64,000 bases of DNA from Plectrocnemia conspersa (GCA_009617715.1 VTFK01000544.1:1-64000); one strand, 5' to 3'. Counted from the first letter of the stretch, positions 11,830-24,083 are shown. Made by a program: numbers and translations. Notes: generated from the sequence alone by a model not told the origin.

Positions 11830-12620
11830 AATATGCTATGCAAATCTAGCAGAGCCTGTTGCCTTTGCGTCTAATCCACTGATTTGGAAATAGTTTAATA
11901 TTTGCATATTGATCGGCTTAAAAGACAATTAAGTTTTGAATCGATCGATCTGAATAATACTGAGTATAATGTATGATAATAAAACTCTGATAATTAAAAA
12001 AAAAATTTCTACATAAACTTCTATAAATGATACATGGTACAATATATCTGCAAAATATTTTGAATGATTTTTATTGAATAAAAATATTAAATGTATTAAT
12101 TTAGTTAAGGGAATGTTAATTATTATTATACACAAAACACAAACCTAATATTGTTATGATAATAATTTTACAATACAATATTTAGGTTAGTAATATCCAA
12201 CGGTGCGCAACGTATCAAGTTCTGAACTATTATAGATATATCGTATAGCATATATTTGTATACACACACAATATAAAATGAACTCGGTGAATTACAGTAT
12301 GGATTTCATCACATCGAATATCATATGCGTTGATCAATTTGGAATCAGTCACCATTTGCATATCGATAATCCGCAGAACCAACGTTAGTGATGTGGCGAT
12401 GTTTGGTGAATTAACTAATGTATCACTACGTTGGAAATAACTTCTGCGGTTTGACCACGTGGGCGTATAAAGTCACAGTTGGTCACTTTGTGATGCAAAT
12501 ATTTGTCATGCGGTTTATATGCGCCCGTTTCACGGTTAAATGGCACGCCAAAGGATTTGCTTTGCCATGCAAATCTTCGTCTCTCAGCGTCGTGATACGG
12601 TTTTTTATAATATGCTATCG
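11830..12620. promoter_or_regulatory. Candidate enhancer island with five perfect POU octamers
   Basis: Five exact ATGCAAAT octamers occur in 737 bp: 11838-11845 (+), 11900-11907 (-), 12354-12361 (-), 12493-12500 (+) and 12567-12574 (+). From the local base composition I would expect well under one. The octamer is the classic POU-domain site. The island also holds TAATCC (near 11871), CACGTG and several TGATCAA/ATCGAT motifs, and is GC-richer than its flanks. No coding frame with splice sites is seen. The enhancer role is inferred. Confidence 0.45.
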
Positions 12621-14190
12621 CTAAGCAATTATTAGTTATAAACTTTTACTCTACTTTATAATAACTAGCATAACCTTATCTCTACTTATAAAGCTAATTT
12701 AAATTTTGCCATGTAAAGACAAGATCAACTAAACTTATATTATATATAGTACAGATTAATGATGTTTTTCTATATCTAGAATCGTCACGGAACGACATAA
12801 ACTCGTAAGCTAAGGCACTACTATATACATTGTAAAAATAATTAAAGAAAACAATAAAAGAAGTTAGCTAACAACTGTAATAAATTTGTATTTACCATGC
12901 AATTAATTAAATCCAAAAGATTTCTTTAAATAAATTATTAATAAATGAAACTAAACAAAAAAAGAAAATTCTGGCTGCCTGTTGAAAAATCAACGAATAG
13001 TGTATATTTTTATTATAAATAAACTATAGACATTTTGATATTTACTACTGAAGAAAAATATTTTTTTTATAATTTATTATGTGAATTTAAATTTGTTAAT
13101 ATGTTTAGATGAATCTACTATGATTACAAATATTGTACTTAATTTTTATTTTCACATGTAGGTATGTTGATAATATCAGTAGATGTATAATATAATATAT
13201 ATTAAAAATAATCTTAAATTATGTACAGTATTAACTAACAAATTTAAACAAATAGTAAAAATATATTACTTCACACACATTAATTTAACAGTTAAGTATC
13301 ACTGCAAAATATTAAATGATAAAATTATTAATAATAATTTAATCCTATTTATATAACATATATTTAAACTAATTTGTTTTATTTGAACATGCGTTTTCAT
13401 TTTAATTTATGTGCAATCTGTATATACATATTTTATGTTATCGAGCAAAAGCTTACATGCCAAGAGCTTTATTTGTCAATTTTAATTGGAAATTTCAGCG
13501 AAGCTATACACGTTTTAGGCAATATTTCATTACACCCACAACAAGAACAATACAGGTGGTTAATTAAAATCGGACCTGACAAATGGAACTTTGATTACCT
13601 TTAAAATGAATTTTATGGACAAATTTTGTTTAAAAAAAATGTATATATTTTATTAAAAAATATATAAACACAGTTATACGTACATATAACGCATTTCTGT
13701 AAAGTAAATCTTATTTAAAGTCGCTTAAAGACTTATACACCATGCGAAAATTGATGGCTTAACGCTTAACACAAGTTGTCAAAGTTTTACGGACGTTAAT
13801 CAGGATTTGTGCGTTATCTAAAACGGGTCCGAAATCAAATTCCCGATAATTTAATCAAGCTTAACGATCGGTTCACAATCTGATAAGTTTTCATATTAAA
13901 AGTAAAGCTAGAAATTGTATAATATACGAGTTTATTTAAACTATAGGAAAATTATTGCATTTGTGAATACATATACTATATATATATTTAAAATACATTG
14001 AAATACTAAATACAATGGAATATTTTCACGGCTCGTTTAAATGCTTTTATCCCATTACTAAGATTTGATTACATTATTTTTTTCCCATAATCAACTAACC
14101 GGATTAAACGATAAGAGTAATATGTAGAACTGGCTACAAAATTCTAAAATGCTAACCAAGATACTAGATATTGTTCGTCGGCTCCAAGCA
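12621..14190. other. AT-rich DNA with a weak island at 13680-13880
   Basis: Mostly A/T. A short CpG-containing unique patch lies at about 13735-13880. The open stretch near 13374-13604 has no recognised domain. Confidence 0.5.
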
Positions 14191-14194
14191 GTGC

Positions 14195-14300
14195 ACATAA
14201 TTACGGTTTGCAATACCGGTAGTACAAATACCAGTTATACCGGTATTAGACCAAAAATCGACTTTCGATACTACTGATATTATAAAATAAAATATAGGTA
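14195..14300. repeat. ACCGGT-rich patch, possible terminal fragment of a DNA transposon
   Basis: Repeated ataccggta/taccagttataccggtatt motifs occur within 60 bp, followed by gatactactgatatt. Such ACCGGTAT-rich subterminal runs occur in some hAT-type elements, but no second end or target duplication is visible here, so the call is weak. Confidence 0.25.
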
Positions 14301-15021
14301 ATACCCGAAAAAAACTATTATTTTTCAAATCCTTATATTTTATTTGTTGAAAACGATATCTCTACAGCTTAGAACTATAAAAACGATGATGCCCATATTG
14401 CTTGAAAGAAAATATAATTATGCTTATTGAAAGGGATTAACCTGAGTAGTTTTATAACATTATGCAGTATTTAGGTATATTTTGTTTTATAATATTCACA
14501 TGAACATTTGTAAATAAATTTAAATAACGTTAAACGTGAATTAAAAATAATTAAATATACAAGTCTTTCAAAAATAAATATTATTGGATATCCTAAAATA
14601 AATATTAAATATACAATAATTAAAATGAAAATTTATAAATAAATAACATCTTAATTACATAAATATCACAGTCATATAAATATATTTTTAGAAAAAATAT
14701 GTCGCATTTTGTACAAACAGATTTAGAATTTTCTACGTATTTCTTTCTCGTAAGGTTCTTTCAGATAACCATAAGTGATAAAAAATGATTAGTAATGTAC
14801 GAATATATTTTAATGGAATAAATTGGCTAGTGGTGCTCTGGCTCCTGCTATTAAAACATAGAAGGCATCCAAAAGCGGTCGATGAAAGACAATATTTTGT
14901 CAAAGATGTTTTTTTTTTGACTAATTATTTATTGCCCGAATTTTTAAAAATATTTATTTTCGACAACGTAATGAAAAAATGGACGAAAAGATTTTTGTAC
15001 ACAGTCGTCTAATTGATTTTT

Positions 15022-15080
15022 ATTGGTACTCGTAGATAACACAATTAAGTATTAATTGGTACTCGTGGATAACATAATTA
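15022..15080. repeat. Short direct repeat, about 34-bp period
   Basis: attggtactcgtagataaca and attggtactcgtggataaca occur about 34 bp apart with one mismatch. This is a local duplication with no other context. Confidence 0.7.
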
Positions 15081-15279
15081 CAATATTTTTATTTAATTTT
15101 TTAATAGGCTAGGCATTAGATAACCACATTTAATGTTGTATGTTTTATTATAATTTTTATTTTTATGAGACTTTTAGTTCATTAATGAGTAGTCCAGATC
15201 TGTTATCCTGCACTTTTCTCATTAGATAAAAAGAAGAGGTTCAAGTGAAAAAAATCACCTTGAGTGAATTTTTTGATTA

Positions 15280-15790
15280 TCTCCAGAGTGCAAAGGGTGT
15301 GGCGGCGAGTATACGCTTTCTTTTAAGGTTGCGATAGTAATTTCCATTATTTCGCTCATTTGAAGCACTCAAGGTAAGATTTCTAATAATAGATCTTTAA
15401 AAGCAAATACTTTTTTGTTATTAAGGCTCGCGTTTGTGGTTTCTTTTCAAAATTACACCCTACGACTCGGGGCCGAAGGCGTATAAATAAACGAAGGTAA
15501 TTCAAGCGCGAAATGAAACTCGGTGGCATACATTCTTTAAGGTGAAAAAACATCAAATATAGGTAGGGGGTGAGAGTACACTTTTATTTACCACCATTAT
15601 TTGGCGCAAGACACCGCGAAAGCTCGCGAGCGACGTTGCTCAAAGCTTTGACAAAACAAATTAGTATGAGAACACAAAATAAAATATTGTATCAAACGCA
15701 GGGGGAGGATAATTCAGAAATTAAATTGAACTCTGAACTACCCCCACAGCTTTACGTGGGGCCGATACAATAATAAGGTGATAAAAGTCA
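15280..15790. other. GC-richer island, putative conserved noncoding element
   Basis: A CpG-bearing, unique stretch with an open frame of about 67 codons (15570-15773). That frame lacks splice signals or a recognisable domain, so I do not call it a gene. Confidence 0.3.
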
Positions 15791-16800
15791 CGCGATACGT
15801 GCATACTTTTATAGGCAGTGGTATCGAGCCACTATTTTTTTATGTAATATTGGGATATTCTAAAAAATATATACCACCAATTTCCCTGAAACGAGATCGA
15901 CTTTTTGTCGGTTTCAATTGCCGGCTATTGTGAATTGTGTGTATTTATGCTTCATAAAAATATTTAATATCTCACATAGCCTTCGAATTGGACGACTCAA
16001 AATAAGTTTTAATTGCAAAGTTAAATAGACTTTTATATTATGAGAGAAAAAAACCCTCGCGATCGTTTTTCTGTTTTTATTAAATACTTTTTTCAAGTTT
16101 TGCCAGCAAACAAACAATTAGACAGATTATGTTTTTTGCGTCGGTATTATTAATTATGAATATTCATAACTGTTTCAATTACAATATAAATTACCGTATC
16201 GCAATTTAAATAAAAAATTATATAAGTTTTTCAGTACAAAACGTCTGCTCGTAATTAATTGCTTTATTATAATTAAAATGCAACGTAATTAAACAGATAT
16301 AATAAATTTCATATTGCATCAGTACACGTATACCATGTGGTGATCTATTATGGCAAAATTTAGATTCTCGTCAAAAGGTTTTTGATAAAGCTTCTTTTGA
16401 CTTGAACTTTACATAACAAATCTACTAGACCGGAATGACCACATACGCTGGTTTCCGTCTACAACTCTATGAGTAATTTGAGCAATGCATTTTCCACTAG
16501 ACATATAATATATGTTCACAACATATAAACGGCTGGTTTCATTGACACACATATTAGATCAAATATAAAACGGCCTAATGCTAATCTGATCGCATTGAAA
16601 GCTTTACTCATACAATTTAATTACATTTACAATGTAATTCATTTAAATTATTTAAGATTGAAAAATGTCCAGGGAAAAATTAAAATAAATAATTAAATTC
16701 ACCTTATATTATCTAAATACATTATAAGATATTGCTATTAAGTTGTAATATAATGTATTATAAATTAATTTAATTTGAATATCTCTACGCTAGCATAGCG
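15791..16800. other. AT-rich DNA, no feature seen
   Basis: Unique sequence of mixed but mostly A/T composition, with no coding, RNA or repeat signature that I can support. Confidence 0.5.
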
Positions 16801-16809
16801 CAAATATTC

Positions 16810-17018
<209 letters not shown>

Positions 17019-17149
17019 CATGGTGGGATCATAATGATTATTATGATAAGTTTTAATTGCATTACCGTTGTAAATGAGTGTTGAATGAACAACTATCATT
17101 AGCAAGTGTCAGTAATTTCCACATTTTCTTCGTGTATAATATTAAATCG

Positions 17150-17500
17150 GAATATAATTGGTCTTCCCCCATTGTCCACGACCACTCGGCTGGCACCAGA
17201 TGGCACTAAGTAATTTTATAATAATATCCGTTTACCTAAAATTTTATTATTAGTCCGAAGACGAAGATTTATTACGGGTTGGTGTGCAAAGATTTGCCCG
17301 CTTTACACGTGAGCTAATCACCGGGTGTTCGCGCGCGAACTTCGCTCTCGCAATTAACGGAACAAATTGTTCCAGTGAAATTATTTACGAAGGCGAAAAC
17401 GTAATCAAGACGTCGGCGCGGCACTCGCTTGTAAAATAGTAATAGAATTGAATAATAAAATTATTTACCAATTACACGAAAGCGTCTTCCCTTAAACATG
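17150..17500. other. GC-richer island, putative conserved noncoding element
   Basis: CpG-rich unique sequence, especially 17320-17430 (gttcgcgcgcgaacttcgc includes a short palindrome, gttcgcgcgcgaac). No coding frame was recognised. Confidence 0.3.
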
Positions 17501-18055
17501 TATCACTCATTATTAATACAAGGTGTCCCATAAATAAATTCATTTTTAAATCAGCCTTTTTTGGTTATTTTGGCATTCCATTTGAACGAATTTCGTTTAA
17601 TAAATGGTATAAGATCAAACATTCTAGAAGCACATATGTTGATATTTGCCATATGCTGTTCTTTTAACATACAAATTTTAAATAAAACTGATGTATGCTA
17701 TCTTTCTTCATTGATTGTAGAATCATTGCTAATATTTCTATTTAAAAAAAATTAAAGCTACAAGACAATAAAAACTGTAGTACCCAAATTAAAACCAGTT
17801 ACATACATTGTAGTTACATTCAATGGGCGAAACCGGGAATCAAATTGTAATACATACATTATGGTATACAAGTGTATGCTCATCATTGTGAAACTTTCGA
17901 AATGTGATTAATACATGATGCCTGACAAATTGTTACCTAATTATTGCTATATGTTGATGACATTACCATCTCAACCACGTTTGCAAGAGGTAACATGGAA
18001 CTCAAATTATTTATTTTCCCAAATTTGCAAAGATTAAATATTCATATTTCTGTTC

Positions 18056-18336
18056 CCCTACGGCAGTGGCGTAGCTATGGTGGGGCGGAGGGGGCGGGCC
18101 GCCCCGGGCGGCACTTGCTTGGGGGCGGCATATTCGCGATAGGATCGTTTAGTGTGGTTCTTAACACTACACTAAAACATATATAAATCCACGAATAACA
18201 ACAGCTTAATAATAACTAATTTATTATTTTAAGAAATGCTGATTTTATGACCCTGCAAAAAATGTATGGGGGGGGGGCGGCAATTTTAAGGATCGCCCAG
18301 GGCGGCACATACCCTAGCTACGCCACTGCCCTAAGG
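18056..18336. mobile_element. hAT-type MITE with 8-bp target duplication
   Basis: The element (18064-18328, 265 bp) begins cagtggcgtagct and ends agctacgccactg, a terminal inverted repeat. It is flanked by the 8-bp direct repeats ccctacgg (18056-18063) and ccctaagg (18329-18336), 7 of 8 identical. An 8-bp duplication and CAGTGGCGTAGC ends fit hAT-superfamily nonautonomous elements. The subterminal zones are G- and C-rich (ggggcggagg... and ggggggggcggc) and partly complementary. It encodes nothing, so it depends on a transposase elsewhere. Confidence 0.85.
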
Positions 18337-18339
18337 TAA

Positions 18340-20595
18340 TTTTAATAACTTTTTATTGTGATATATATTTGAATTTCTAAATATAATAAAAACAACTAGA
18401 GCAATAACTCGTAAATTGATAAAATCTTTAGCCATTCGAAAATTAAATGTCAAATTCTATATGTAAAAAAAATACGTGACGATGAGAATAAAAAACTGTA
18501 TTCTGTTGAATGGTAGACAATGGAACTTGAAATTTTTTTAAGCTATAATTATTGTATATAACTAAGAATGTTTAATATTTGAGTAATTTTAAGATTTAAA
18601 AAATCTAAATCTATAGAGCCAATTGACAAAACACATTTATAAGTAGAACACGGTATCTACGTAGGTTTTCCTATTTTTTCTGTATATGATTTACTTCTCA
18701 TTTTCATAAATTTTATATTTGGTTCCTATAAAAACAGCGTAGTCCGAAAGATTTAGACCGCTTCCACGGGTTCTAGACAGTCTCGAATTTTATTTATAAA
18801 AATGCGCTATTATTAAAAATCAGCCTTAGCTGCGAAATGTATTCTATTGATTATAAATTTTAATACACATAAAAATTCATAATTACTTACATTATATTAT
18901 AATTACAGACTAAAAAGTCTGGTGGTTAATACTTATTTGTAAGTATTCATTATGTCTAAGTCATTGGGATTACGCCTGGTAGTAAATCATGGAATATTAA
19001 AAAATAAAAATAATTCTTCCAGCCCAATGCCTTCCAAGCCTTCCAATTCAGTTGAGTGTACACATAATAATTTAGAAAAAAAGGTAGATATATTCAGATA
19101 CGTTTTATTAAATTTAAAGATGCCATTATTAGACTTAGTAATATTTATTTAGATAATATTTTTAATATTTATTCAAATAATAGACATTCATAATAAAAAA
19201 AAAATTAATAATAAAAATAATAATGGTTTTATATTAATTGTTTTTACCGACAATCTTAAGCATATATCATATTAATTCTCATAATTTTAACAGACATTAT
19301 TTTAATTTTTATTTAAGTGGAAATTTAAAAAAAAAATATTTTACAGAAAATAATATGCTTTTAAACAATAGTATGATAAGAAAAAAATAGGTTTACATTT
19401 TCTTAAATAGTGAAATAGGGTTTTTATGTAAAGTGATAGAAATTATTAATAATATATAATTTAAATAGTGATGATAAATCTAAGTACAATTAAAAATCGT
19501 AATAAAATCTATTGCTTTAAGAGTTTTTAAAGACTGAATAAACACTTATTGAATTTATTATATTTTCAACCACCAATATATGTGAACAATGTTTTCAACT
19601 GAGACGAAAGTAAAAAATAAAGTAATGAACAATCTTTAATTTAGGGTACAATATACATTATAACATATTATAAAACTATATATATTTAATTTAATTAACT
19701 AATAATAAGAATTTAATACTGCGTTTTAAACCATAAAAATATATTAGTGAAGAAAGAGTTAAAAGTATGCTATTATATGTATTTTATATAAAATTTAGGT
19801 ATAATTTGTTTTCATATTGCTCTTATATAAACTTATATAAGCTATTGCTTATTATTTTTAAACTTATCACACTTATTAAAAAAAAAAAATTAAATTAATG
19901 TATGACATTGGAGCAAGTGAGCTTTATAGTAAATTTTCATAAGCAAGAATTCTAATCGTATAACTAAAACGACTGTTAGAGATATACATATGGCATAATT
20001 ATGTGCTACCTCTTAGGTTCTTACTAATTATATATTACTAATTTTTAAGAATTTAGTATGGCTTGGAACGCTCCTTCTAGCATTTATGAGCAACGCATGT
20101 TTTTGATAAAGCACAAGAAACAGAAAATCTGCCTATTAAAACAAAACAATATTAAATGACCAAACATACCCTGCATAATTCACCATGAAGCCCTATCTGA
20201 GTAGTTTTTACGACAAGTCAATGCCATGTAAATAGTAATAAAAATTACCAGCATTACAATAGGAAAAAAAAACCAGAGGGAAAAAGCTACAATTCAGATA
20301 ATTTATCACCGTATTAGTTTATTGTAAAATAATTTAAAAAAAAATAATATTACTCCAATTAAAAGAATCTCGGAGGAATAAAATCATGAACGAATAAATA
20401 TGTATAAAACATGAATAAATTGAAAATGGTTGCAATGATTACAAACCAGTAATTTATAATTTAATAATATGTATGATTAAATGCTTCTATAGATTTTTTA
20501 CCAACGATTTTTAAAAAATATCCGTTTATAATATAATATAATTTGCACTCACCAAATTTTTCGGCCTTCCTATTTCTGCTTACAACTGTCACAGA
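18340..20595. other. AT-rich DNA, no gene seen
   Basis: Over 2 kb of A/T-rich sequence. Open stretches such as the one near 18952-19152 have no recognised domain. Confidence 0.5.
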
Positions 20596-20604
20596 CACAT
20601 TTAT

Positions 20605-20715
20605 TTTCATCATTACACTTATAAACAACACTATATTAATATATATATATATTCATTTTTTCATCATTACACTTATAAACCACACTATATCACTATATAT
20701 ATATTAATTTTTATT
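20605..20715. repeat. Short direct duplication beside a piggyBac relic
   Basis: catcattacacttataaaca (20609) and catcattacacttataaacc (20662) repeat with about a 53-bp period, each followed by cacta(t)-type and (AT)n sequence. It may be subterminal sequence of the adjacent piggyBac-type relic or local slippage. Confidence 0.7.
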
Positions 20716-20732
20716 ATTTACACTTTTTATAT

Positions 20733-21041
20733 CTATTTCAATATTTTTTGATACGTATAAAAAACATTCGTCAAATGAAGACAAATTTCACAAATTCTGC
20801 ACATGTATGCTATATCTTTCCTTATTCCATGTGCAGAGCAAACACGACATTTTATTTTCACATATTTCTCAACACTTTTTATTTTTATTAGCTGATGGTT
20901 TTTCAGCTTATCCGAAAGCCTTTCTAGTGGATCGGCAGCACGGGCACCGCAAGATGTGGTAGAAATTGCTGAAATGTCTTCAGAATCGATAGATTTCACT
21001 GAAGTCTGCATCCATCCTTTAACCTTACTCAAAAAAAATCT
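20733..21041 (-). pseudogene. piggyBac-type transposase, C-terminal fragment
   Basis: The minus-strand frame of about 100 codons ends in a Cys-rich tail, KCRVCSAHGIRKDIAYMC followed by RICEICLH, matching the C-terminal zinc-binding Cys-rich domain of piggyBac transposases (Cys-x2-Cys pairs). Before it, ERLSDKLKNHQLIKI fits the conserved run just upstream of that domain. An in-frame stop (TAA) lies a few codons upstream of the phenylalanine run near 21035, and the catalytic DDD core is absent. It is a truncated relic next to repeat copy A, and probably predates that copy. Confidence 0.75.
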
Positions 21042-21491
21042 TTGAATTTAACTTTGCTGTTACGATTCTAATTTTGATAAAACACTAAACGAATAAAAGA
21101 ATGCACATTGAAATAAATAAAAATTTCTTCTATTGTTTTTCAAAATATTAATACTTATTATACTGGTTTTTTAAATATATATTCTATAATATAATTGTTC
21201 TAAGCCGCTTCCAAACGTGCATAACTTAAAATGAAAAATTCTATACTCTGTAAATCGTATCGCTTTGTATGAAGAAACATATTTAATCATAATTAATCAA
21301 AATAAAAATAGAGTTGGCACAATGATTTTCAAGCCTCCGCTAATGAATTCTTTTGTTGTCAACCAATGAAAAATAAGCATTCAAATATAAAACAAGATGG
21401 CCGACAGTAACGTGACAACAGTTGTAAATAATTTTGCTACGCGACAATAATTTTCATTATTTCGGTATGTGCGTTGTTCGATTTGACTGAA

Positions 21492-21499
21492 TATAAATA
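21492..21499 (+). promoter_or_regulatory. TATA box in repeat copy A
   Basis: TATAAATA stands 108 bp upstream of the conserved ATG at 21607 and is preserved in copies B (near 49418) and C (near 60889), in the same gaatataaataa context. It is a plausible core promoter of the transcript that begins with the small exon. Confidence 0.45.
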
Positions 21500-21606
21500 A
21501 CCGGATTGCAAATTAAATAGGTATGTTATAACTATGAAAATGAAATATATACATATGTGTAAGGATTATAAGAATACATTGATTAAACTAGATAACAATC
21601 TTCGTA

Positions 21607-21656
21607 ATGAAATCTTCAAATTTTGAATTCCCGTCGACGGACTCCGAGGCCGAAAA
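21607..21656 (+). CDS. Conserved first exon or mini-ORF inside repeat copy A
   Basis: ATG opens the frame MKSSNFEFPSTDSEAE, then AA joins a GTGAGT donor at 21657. Read through unspliced, it would stop at TGA one codon later (17 codons). The same ATG, frame and GTGAGT occur in copy B (49520) and copy C (61018), while intervening sequence has diverged. Acidic and serine residues dominate; I do not recognise the protein. It is either the first coding exon of the element's own gene or a captured host promoter and exon. Downstream exons were not identified. Confidence 0.4.
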
Positions 21657-21960
21657 GTGAGTTTTTCCTTTTACAATACATAAAAATTATCATTGCTTCT
21701 GATTTATTGCACATATTCGTTAGATTTGACTGAATATGATTACTCGAATTGCAAATAAATTAGGTACGTTTTAAATGTGCACATGTAATATATACTTGGT
21801 ATGTATGAGGATTGAAAGTTTATGTCGAACAAAATAAATGCTAATAAAACGTATCTTTTATCTATTGATGTTTGGGAGACTATCTTACACAATGATCGCG
21901 TGACAATGATTGTGATGCAGTCGGTTATTTAGCTGAAGAAGTCTGGTTCCATTTTTGCAT

Positions 21961-22470
21961 AGTCATCTTATTGTGGAGTTCACCGTTAACAGTGTGGGAG
22001 AGTGAGGGACCTCTTTTGAGCTTGAATTCCTAAGCTCCTAAGAGGAAGCAAAACTCTGTGAACACCCAACCGAGATAGCGTTCTTTGGACTACCAATGAC
22101 GGGCAAAGCATTGCATTGCTGGCCAAAAGGGCTCGGCCCTTAGGGACCGAGGGCTAAAACTCGAACTGAGGTATCACGTAAAGTGATGTTCAAGGATGAT
22201 GCACAAAAAATGCAATAGCATGCAAAGCTATGCTATGCAAAAGCAATGCAACAGATTTGCAGGTGGAGAGGAGAGCGTTTCCCAGAACGCTTGGGAGAAA
22301 CACAACTGAGACTCTAACAAATAATGTAGTACTACGGAGGGTGGATCCCGCTCATCCAGCCCTTAAAAGCTGGATGCTGCCCATTGGGTTGGACTCGTAG
22401 GGCCTTAGTACTGGTAACAGCAGTAGTTCTTGCAATGGATGCCAAAAGTAGTCACTCAGTCATCTTATTG
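21961..22470. mobile_element. 484-bp insertion with 13-bp target duplication, structured and unclassified
   Basis: Copy A is interrupted by 21974-22457, flanked by the identical 13-mers agtcatcttattg (21961-21973 and 22458-22470); the insertion is absent from copies B and C. It is far GC-richer than its host, has no poly-A tail or TIR, and contains many self-complementary tracts (for example gggctcggcccttagggaccg, atccagcccttaaaagctggat and gcatgcaaagctatgctatgc). A variable-length target duplication indicates target-primed reverse transcription, so it should be a SINE, a truncated LINE end or a retrotransposed structured RNA. I do not recognise its source. Confidence 0.75.
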
Positions 22471-24083
22471 CTCGCTATAATTGAACTTTTAAATTAATTT
22501 TATATTTGTCCTAAAATGTCAGTCATGGGCTCTCGACTTTTTGTTTTTACGTTTTTTGTGCCATATAGTGATAATATTCAGGGTAGTGAATGAGTTATTA
22601 TATACACCAAAGTATAAAAACAAAATAAATTAAAACCATTATTGCAACAAAAAATATTCATTCCGAGCGAAGACCCGCAATATATCAGCCAACGGACAAC
22701 TCATAAATGAGTAATTTCTTGAATGTTATCTAATAGATGACATTTTAAAATGGTTATAAATATGTGATTGCATACCTGTAATATTTGATAGCCAAAATAT
22801 CTAAGTGTGGGTTATTTTTAATTCCGATGTGGCAAAATATGTATCTACATCATGGTTTTTTATCAATTTTACTTCTGTGCAATCATTTCTCCTCCGGAAC
22901 AGCCAAATTCAGAATATTCAGTTACATCAAACTTATGTAGCATGTTCTTTATAAAAAGATAATACTTGCTGCCAGTGACTTTAACTTTTTGTTTATATAT
23001 ACCAATTCTACGTTGTCGTCATATAGGTCATCAAATTGTTTTATCATTGCTTCTGAAAAATAATTTTAAATAATAAGACTTTTATCAAGAGTTAAACTGA
23101 ATACATTATTACTACTAATATAATCAATAAATTAAATTTAAACGACAACCAAAAAACAAAATTGACGAAGTTACTGAAGAGAATTAGATTGGCATCTCAT
23201 CATCTTCTTCAAAATGCCATATTTTAATTGTTTGCCATACGTAAATGTTATTAGATCTATCATTGCTTCTAAAAATTATCTGTAAATGATACTATATAGT
23301 CGGTAAAATGTAACTTTTTGTTTACACTAATACGAGATTTTTCATTATTATTAGCATTATAATATGTTTAATTAACTTTGATATGTATACCTTTAATTGC
23401 CAAATCACATCTGTTTGTCTTTTAATACTTGATCCTAGAAAGCCAATAGTAATTTTGTTAGAATAACCGTGATATATTATTCATATAACCAAACACCTAC
23501 TGACACACTCATAATTTATAGTTTATAATTTATAGCTACATAACTTGAAAACATCTGTGATTCAAAAAAGCTGTGATTATATTTCACTGTTTATTTAATT
23601 GCACAAACTGAACGCAGCGATCGCTTGCCAGATGACAGTTGAGCTGTCACATGTTAGCAAATTTGAAAGAGAAATACCGGTTTAGGGCGCGCTTGAGAAC
23701 GAACTACAAAATTGATTTTAACGATTTAAATTGTAAAACACTTATCAAAATATGTATAAAAATGATCAAATTCTAGAACAAATATTTTTTTAAATATGTT
23801 TAGTTTATACGGGATTTAAAATATAATATAAATAATGTGGATTTGTATAAGCTTCTCTATACAGAAAAAAATATGTACTTAAATGTTGGTGAACGTTGGC
23901 AATTAAAAGTTACAGTTCTTAGAGAATTTTTAAAATTTCGCTTGAAAAATAATTTCCAACAAAAAGGGCAAAGTTTCAAAATAAGTGCTATTCAATAACA
24001 ACCAACTACTAAACACATAGTGTTGCAAAAAATTTTTTTACTGACGCCTTCGAAAGGAATCTATACAAAGTTGTATAACACTA

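Larger units (their letters stand above)
21189..24083 (+). mobile_element. Unclassified dispersed element, copy A (Helitron-like ends?)
   Basis: The sequence from tataattgttctaagccgcttcc to ataacacta matches 49066-50988 in order throughout, and its first third matches 60686-61400. Excluding a 484-bp insertion it is about 2.4 kb. Copies A and B share both boundaries, so this is one mobile unit. No terminal inverted repeat is seen. The 5' ends read TCTATAATATAATTG and TCTTATATATAATTG, and copy A ends CACTAA before T, which is compatible with a Helitron (5' TC, 3' CTRR), but no convincing 3' hairpin was found. It carries a TATA box and a short ATG exon conserved in all copies. Confidence 0.7.

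Noticed and set aside
14785..15012. 75-codon plus-strand frame (MISNVRIYFNGINW...)
   Set aside because: No recognised domain, interrupted context and AT-driven composition. I could not tie it to any transposase family.
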